DNA from: Haliea sp.
GTDB taxonomy: Bacteria; Pseudomonadota; Gammaproteobacteria; Pseudomonadales; Halieaceae
Length of the DNA stretch: 64,000 nt
Direction: 5' to 3'
Assembly (NCBI GenBank): GCA_002862465.1
Contig: PKDD01000031.1
Coordinates: 1-64,000 of the forward strand
Shown here: positions 60,213 to 64,000 of the stretch, piece by piece
How the letters are laid out: every line of letters begins with the position of its first letter
How positions within the stretch are numbered: the stretch's first letter is position 1
The notes under the pieces: generated by a model
Seen by the model: only the letters and a program-made list of their open reading frames with translations
What the model was told of the DNA's origin: nothing
Databases searched by the model: none
Program-made: the position numbers and the translations under genes

Positions 60213-60420
60213 AGCGGCCCGGCTCTGTAACGATCCAATGCCTCAATTTTTCTTGTGAACATATATGACCTTGTGGACTTTGCGGTATACAGCACTAGTT
60301 TGTACCCTGACCCAAAAATAGAAACTGGCTTAAGAGCCGCCGTTAGAGTACCCTGCACTGCTAGTTGTAGAAGTCTATATGTTAGTGGTCCAAGCATCCC
60401 GTTTGGGCGTAATCAGTGTA

Positions 60421-60438
60421 GTCACAAAATTTTGTGAC
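60421..60438. promoter_or_regulatory. Perfect 18-bp palindrome, probable operator
   Basis: GTCACAAAATTTTGTGAC reads the same on both strands with no mismatch. It lies 33 bases before the fasciclin-gene ATG, where a dimeric repressor would block transcription or translation. The half-site TTTTGTGAC resembles MarR/TetR/CRP-like half-sites only loosely, so the protein is unknown. Confidence 0.6.
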
Positions 60439-60471
60439 CAAAATGGCAAACCAAAATTAGAGGGTATAGAA

Positions 60472-60993
60472 ATGAATATTTCCACAAAGTTTTTAACGTC
60501 AATTGCGCTAGTTGGCGTGTTTACGACTGCAACATTTGTAAATGCCGGTCATCACGAAACTGCTGACGTCGCAGCAGAGCCTAACATCGTAGAGGTTGCT
60601 GCGGGTAATGATGATTTTACAACATTGGTAGCCGCAGTTCAGGCTGCCGACTTGGCAGATACGCTGTCGGGTGACGGGCCCTTTACCGTATTTGCACCAA
60701 CTAATGAAGCATTTGCAAATTTGCCTGATGGTACTGTAGAAATGCTGCTGTTGCCGGAAAACAAAGACCAATTGGTTGCCATACTCACTTACCATGTAGT
60801 GGCTGGTGATGTTTCAGCCGCCGAGGTAGTAGAACTGTCAGAAGTGACCACGGTACAGGGCGACACGGCCGCGATTGTTGTAGCCGATACCGGCGTTACT
60901 ATTGACGGCGCTAACGTTATCCTGACCGATATTGATGCCTCTAATGGCGTTATTCACGTCATCGACACAGTGATGATGCCCCCCTCCGAGTAA
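60472..60993 (+). CDS. Exported fasciclin-domain protein
   Basis: 173 residues from ATG 60472 (AGAGGG upstream). A Sec signal ([20 protein letters not shown]) is followed by one fasciclin (beta-Ig-H3) domain: [69 protein letters not shown]. Such proteins act at the cell surface or in the periplasm in adhesion or stress. Upstream in-frame codons to 60379 run through the palindrome and are not part of the gene. A strong terminator follows. Confidence 0.92.
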   Translation: MNISTKFLTSIALVGVFTTATFVNAGHHETADVAAEPNIVEVAAGNDDFTTLVAAVQAADLADTLSGDGPFTVFAPTNEAFANLPDGTVEMLLLPENKDQLVAILTYHVVAGDVSAAEVVELSEVTTVQGDTAAIVVADTGVTIDGANVILTDIDASNGVIHVIDTVMMPPSE

Positions 60994-61004
60994 TATGTTC
61001 GTTG

Positions 61005-61040
61005 AACAAGCTTCACCTCAGGTGAAGTGAAGCTTGTTTT
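61005..61040 (+). terminator. Rho-independent terminator after the fasciclin gene
   Basis: AACAAGCTTCAC (61005-61016) pairs perfectly with GTGAAGCTTGTT (61027-61038) around a ten-base loop, ending in TTTT (61037-61040). It lies 12 bases after the stop codon. The inner TTCACCT/AGGTGAA can form an alternative pairing. Confidence 0.85.
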
Positions 61041-61473
61041 GCTCAGCCTTTCAGCGTCATTTCCAATACAGCTATAGGCCAATGCCTTAGCCTTACCCTA
61101 AGTAAAAGCGGAAATTCCTATCGACATCCAGCACCCGTGGAGGATTTGGAGCATGCTCTGTTTTTTACAAGCAAGATTATGAAGAAGCACTTCCCTTACC
61201 AGTTGCTGTAAAATAGCAGAAATCATGCCACCGGATTTTCCCTCATGCAGATATGAGACATTGCCTCCTTGGCTCAGGCACAAACTCGAAAGGTGAGAGC
61301 TATTAACTTATCACTTTCTTTTGAACTGTTGCGACTTGTGTGGCCTTATAAATGAGTACTTAGCATAATGGCAGGCGATGCTGACATAGCATCTTTGCCG
61401 CTTAAGTAGTTTTTGCAAGTTCTCAATGTTCTGCGATCGCGCAAAATACCGCAATGCTATTCAACTGGGCGCT
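61041..61473. other. Gap between terminator and DUF6607 gene end
   Basis: About 430 bases between the terminator and the end of the minus-strand lipoprotein gene. Short open frames exist but none has recognisable content or a good ribosome site. I see no RNA gene or repeat. Confidence 0.3.
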
Positions 61474-62604
61474 TTACCCTTCACCCATATAGCGCTGCAA
61501 CATTTGTTTAATCGCATCTCGTGTGACACTAGAATCTGGGTTTGCATCCTGCAGATTATCGGCCATTTCGAACATTGCTCCATAAAGTGGAATACCTTCA
61601 TGCTCTTTTTGCAAGGAAAATGCACTCTCATTTTGTAAGTAGTTAGCCCACACGTCGCGTGTGATAGCCCAAAAAGCTGCTGTTCGCTTCCAGTAGTCAT
61701 CGCCCGCCTGCCAATCATATCCTTGGATACGCTCATAACGCGCGACGCCGTTTTCCCTTGCTAAAACTTGGCTGACCATACCGTCATCATCTAGGACGGC
61801 TTTTAAATTGAACTCCTCCTGAACCCATCCGCTGGGTGTTATCGTATGTCTATTGGTGCCAATGAGGACATCGTAGTCATCGCGCACACTAAATTCTCTG
61901 CGTGGCAGAGGACGCCATGTCTCATCGCTAGTCCAACTAGAAAAATTAGCACGGTGTTGCCAACGGCCTGCAGCCATGTAACGAGGAGAGTCGTCCACTT
62001 GGTACACGGACTGAACCCAACGACCTCTAGACTCTGACCGTGACTGCTTGTCTAGCCGCCACGTGGAATTACCCCGAAAGGTATGCATCCTACGCTGCTC
62101 ATAACGCCAGTCTTGTCGCCAGTGCTTAATCACTACGGGTTCCGCAGACGCATAATCGCTAGAGTCGAACCTAATAACCATAATGTGCTGTAGACTTATG
62201 AAATCAGGCTCGTCTGCTACGACGTGAACATATTCCGTACCCCAACTTTGATAAGGCGCCGTTGGGACGAACTCCTCAGTAAACCCTACTGTTTCAATGA
62301 AGTCGAAGCTTGCTCGATAGGGCCCTGCCATTGCCAGAATAGCGAGGCGGTCGCGCTCTTTATCTGTAAGATTGGGAGCCCTCAGGCGAGCCCACTGCTC
62401 GCCAGAGGATTTCGCTAACTCTATCGGCGCTCCACGACTGCTTCCCCCTCGCGGTGCCATGTCACCATTGTCTGCATATGGCCAAGCAAATGTGAATTGC
62501 CGTGGATCATTTAAGCCAAGCTCATCCGACATAACAACATTGCACCCGAACAGTGTTGCTAGCACTAGTGGTATTGAAACCATTGACCATTTTTTTGTCG
62601 TCAT
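61474..62604 (-). CDS. DUF6607-like lipoprotein of unknown function
   Basis: 376 residues. A lipoprotein signal ends in ATLFGC (Cys21). The protein is rich in Trp and Arg (HWRQDWRYEQRRMHTF, GRWVQSVYQVDD, AAGRWQHRANFSSWTSDETWRPLPRREF), the pattern of the DUF6607 family as I recall it. Members are often near iron-uptake genes, and here a Fur-like box lies ~200 bases upstream and ferritin is the neighbour. Function unknown; a role in iron or haem uptake is inference. AAGGAAG precedes the ATG. Confidence 0.75.
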   Translation of the reverse strand: MTTKKWSMVSIPLVLATLFGCNVVMSDELGLNDPRQFTFAWPYADNGDMAPRGGSSRGAPIELAKSSGEQWARLRAPNLTDKERDRLAILAMAGPYRASFDFIETVGFTEEFVPTAPYQSWGTEYVHVVADEPDFISLQHIMVIRFDSSDYASAEPVVIKHWRQDWRYEQRRMHTFRGNSTWRLDKQSRSESRGRWVQSVYQVDDSPRYMAAGRWQHRANFSSWTSDETWRPLPRREFSVRDDYDVLIGTNRHTITPSGWVQEEFNLKAVLDDDGMVSQVLARENGVARYERIQGYDWQAGDDYWKRTAAFWAITRDVWANYLQNESAFSLQKEHEGIPLYGAMFEMADNLQDANPDSSVTRDAIKQMLQRYMGEG

Positions 62605-62810
62605 CGTCGACTTCCTTAGTAATGTGTTGCGGCAGAAAACAATTTACGGCGAATGTAAATCCACTGACAAAGACAATTACGGGCAAGTTGTCTAATTGGA
62701 CTATCATTTGTGCTGAAGACCTGGTTCTGGAAGTAGCGCAGATCTCAGGGCTCTGTAGCGTAAGGCTATACGCTGCTGCTCAAGTTTACACCCTTGTGTT
62801 TTCAAATACT

Positions 62811-62823
62811 AATGATTATCATT
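62811..62823. promoter_or_regulatory. Fur-box-like 6-1-6 site
   Basis: AATGATTATCATT is a perfect 6-1-6 inverted repeat and differs by one base from the core AATGATAATCATT of the Fur consensus. It lies 207 bases upstream of the DUF6607 start and about 318 upstream of ferritin, in the divergent gap, so the lipoprotein gene is the likelier target. Confidence 0.65.
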
Positions 62824-63006
62824 CTTGAATTGAGGCGTGATAGAAACACTAGAATGACACCTATAGAAAAACTGTTAACAACAGCCGATTATGCATTAAG
62901 CACACACTAGTAAGTGCATTGTCACGCAGGCTCTCACTCGTCAACCCCGGCGCAGCGGTTGTCCAGAAAGTTGTATTTAATCTAATGTATTGAAAAGGAG
63001 CCGCCG

Positions 63007-63018
63007 ATGATTAAGTAA
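63007..63018 (+). other. Three-codon leader ORF with strong ribosome site
   Basis: AAAAGGAG at 62993-63000 stands six bases before ATG ATT AAG TAA. The minimal reading frame lies 122 bases upstream of ftnA and is followed by two hairpins. It could be a leader or the stub of a lost gene. Translation is not shown. Confidence 0.35.
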
Positions 63019-63140
63019 GTCAGCCTTTAAGAGCCTACGGCTAGGCGATCTTATGAAATGAAGCAGCATAAGCCTGCTGTAACTTCTATCGAATCGCTGG
63101 TAAACGCGTTTTATCTATTACACATCTCAGGAAATAAATT

Positions 63141-63683
63141 ATGCTAAGTCAGAAAATCGTTAAAAGTCTCAATGGCCAGATCAACCTTGAATTTTACTCA
63201 TCCAACCTTTATCTGCAAATGAGTTCATGGTCTTTAAATCAAGGACTGGATGGATCGGCAGCTTTCCTGAAAGATCATGCCGTGGATGAGATGAATCATA
63301 TGCAGCGTTTATTTACTTACGTGAATGAATGTGGCTCGATGGCTGAACTCGGCCAAATCGATGCACCACCAACACAGTTTGTTTCAGTGCAAGAAATTTT
63401 CGAGAAGACCTATGAGCATGAGTTGATTGTCACTGCAAAAATCAATGAACTCGTCCACCTTGCCTTTACAGAGCAGGACTATTCCACCTTCAATTTCCTA
63501 CAGTGGTACGTGGCTGAGCAGCATGAAGAGGAGATGTTATCTAAGTCTATTTTGGACAAAATTAAAATCATTGGAATGGATGGGCAAGGCCTGTATCACT
63601 TTGATCGCGAGCTTAAACAAATGATCGGGACCGGAATCAACCAAGCCCCAACAACTAATGGCCAGGCTCCAAATACGCCATAG
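63141..63683 (+). CDS. ftnA: Non-haem ferritin FtnA
   Basis: Stores iron as a 24-mer shell. 180 residues. Ferroxidase ligands fall at E. coli FtnA numbering: Glu17, Glu50 and His53 (VDEMNHM), Glu94, with the QWYVAEQHEEE segment in helix D. The C-terminal tail (NQAPTTNGQAPNTP) is unusual Pro/Thr/Asn-rich. AGGA precedes the ATG. The nearby Fur-like box and the leader ORF suggest iron-dependent control. Confidence 0.96.
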   Translation: MLSQKIVKSLNGQINLEFYSSNLYLQMSSWSLNQGLDGSAAFLKDHAVDEMNHMQRLFTYVNECGSMAELGQIDAPPTQFVSVQEIFEKTYEHELIVTAKINELVHLAFTEQDYSTFNFLQWYVAEQHEEEMLSKSILDKIKIIGMDGQGLYHFDRELKQMIGTGINQAPTTNGQAPNTP

Positions 63684-63765
63684 CAGGCCGGCGAGAACGG
63701 GTCTGCCGCGAATAACCTCATATCAAAAGGGTTAAACAGGATAAGCGCAAGAGCCAGGTGCCGCC

Positions 63766-64000
63766 CTACTCCTCTAAATTCGGATCTGTTAAACTCAGGG
63801 AGTAGGCTGCGGCTATGAAGCAGACAAGAACGACTAACACCACCGGCCAGTGGACCCCTTGTATCTGAGCAATATAGCCAAAAAAGCTCGCCAAAATCAG
63901 TGCGAGAACGGCACTAACCGTGTTAGTTACTGCAACATAGTAGGTAAGTTCTTCTTTCGGTGCGGCGTCAATCAAAAACAGCACACGAGAACCATTAAGA
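63766..64000 (-). CDS. MFS transporter, C-terminal part (window edge)
   Basis: 78 codons of a minus-strand frame that continues past the window edge. The visible end has two strongly hydrophobic helices (VSAVLALILASFFGYIAQ and WPVVLVVLVCFIAAAYSLSL) and finishes TDPNLEE. The pattern is the end of a twelve-helix MFS carrier, but the family cannot be named from this piece. Confidence 0.65.
   Translation of the reverse strand, partial: LNGSRVLFLIDAAPKEELTYYVAVTNTVSAVLALILASFFGYIAQIQGVHWPVVLVVLVCFIAAAYSLSLTDPNLEE

Larger units (their letters stand above)
62605..63140. other. Divergent DUF6607/ferritin region
   Basis: 536 bases containing the Fur-like box, a strong ribosome site followed by a three-codon ORF at 63007, and two small hairpins (AGCC/GGCT near 63031-63041, CAGCA/TGCTG near 63064-63079). 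No larger gene seen. Confidence 0.45.

Noticed and set aside
60209-60240. AGAGC/GCTCT hairpin after the PhyH gene
   Set aside because: Short stem and no T-run, so not called as a terminator.

Overview
The window reads as chromosomal DNA of a free-living, probably marine gammaproteobacterium. The first 16 kb follow the gammaproteobacterial order ftsK-trxB-aat-bpt-infA / clpA-clpS / icd / rluE-nudJ-mnmA-hflD-purB-roxA, familiar from Pseudomonas and in part from E. coli. The accessory genes (F420-type luciferase-like oxidoreductase, PQQ dehydrogenase, sulfatase, phytanoyl-CoA dioxygenase, a glyoxylate/propionyl-CoA carbon module) fit a marine aerobic heterotroph of the Cellvibrionales/OM60 kind. 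That placement is inference; no rRNA is present. Base composition is about 50% G+C with no strong compositional island.

Layout. 1-16181: housekeeping genes (chromosome segregation, thioredoxin reduction, the N-degron branch aat/bpt/clpA/clpS, IF-1, isocitrate dehydrogenase, rRNA and tRNA modification, purine synthesis, ribosomal hydroxylation), with one MFS gene inserted between rluE and nudJ. 16290-33054: a 17-kb carbon-assimilation region. A rightward arm encodes methylsuccinyl-CoA dehydrogenase, mesaconyl-CoA hydratase, ethylmalonyl-CoA mutase, a MeaB G-protein and a beta-methylmalyl-CoA lyase. A divergent malyl-CoA thioesterase-like gene lies beside it. A leftward arm encodes a carboxyltransferase, a biotin carboxylase/carrier fusion, methylmalonyl-CoA epimerase, methylmalonyl-CoA mutase and a second MeaB. 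Together this is the ethylmalonyl-CoA pathway from ethylmalonyl-CoA onward plus propionyl-CoA to succinyl-CoA. Crotonyl-CoA carboxylase/reductase is the one missing step. 33393-41328: pabB, thrH, cysB, a nucleotidase, an alanine-type symporter, a PLP desulfhydrase/deaminase, yajC and xthA. 41658-47917: a small catabolic-looking operon (SnoaL-like, GST-like, amidohydrolase-like), a metallo-beta-lactamase-fold hydrolase, bcp, a Nudix hydrolase, a flavin reductase and moaC-moaD-moaE. 48081-60212: accessory metabolism, with an F420-type oxidoreductase, three transporters around a PQQ quinohemoprotein, an exported zinc-less alcohol dehydrogenase-like protein, the stump of an RND pump, a sulfatase and a PhyH dioxygenase. 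60472-64000: an exported fasciclin protein, a DUF6607-like lipoprotein, a Fur-box-like site, ferritin and the end of an MFS transporter.

How the genes work together. The pathway region would let the cell grow on C2/C4 units and fatty acids without isocitrate lyase. Ethylmalonyl-CoA is isomerised, oxidised, hydrated and cleaved to glyoxylate and propionyl-CoA. Propionyl-CoA goes to succinyl-CoA through the leftward arm. Glyoxylate plus acetyl-CoA gives malyl-CoA and then malate. Regulatory signals seen directly include a perfect 18-bp palindrome before the fasciclin gene, a 6-1-6 Fur-like box between the DUF6607 and ferritin genes, a shared sequence motif in the promoter regions of both pathway arms, and several hairpin terminators.

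The most notable points are the ethylmalonyl-CoA pathway in this lineage, with a Chloroflexus-like lyase, two MeaB proteins and an unusual carboxylase. Other points are the interrupted 5' end of the MFS gene behind the PQQ dehydrogenase, the signal peptide on an NADPH-type oxidoreductase, and an amidohydrolase-like protein lacking its usual metal ligands.
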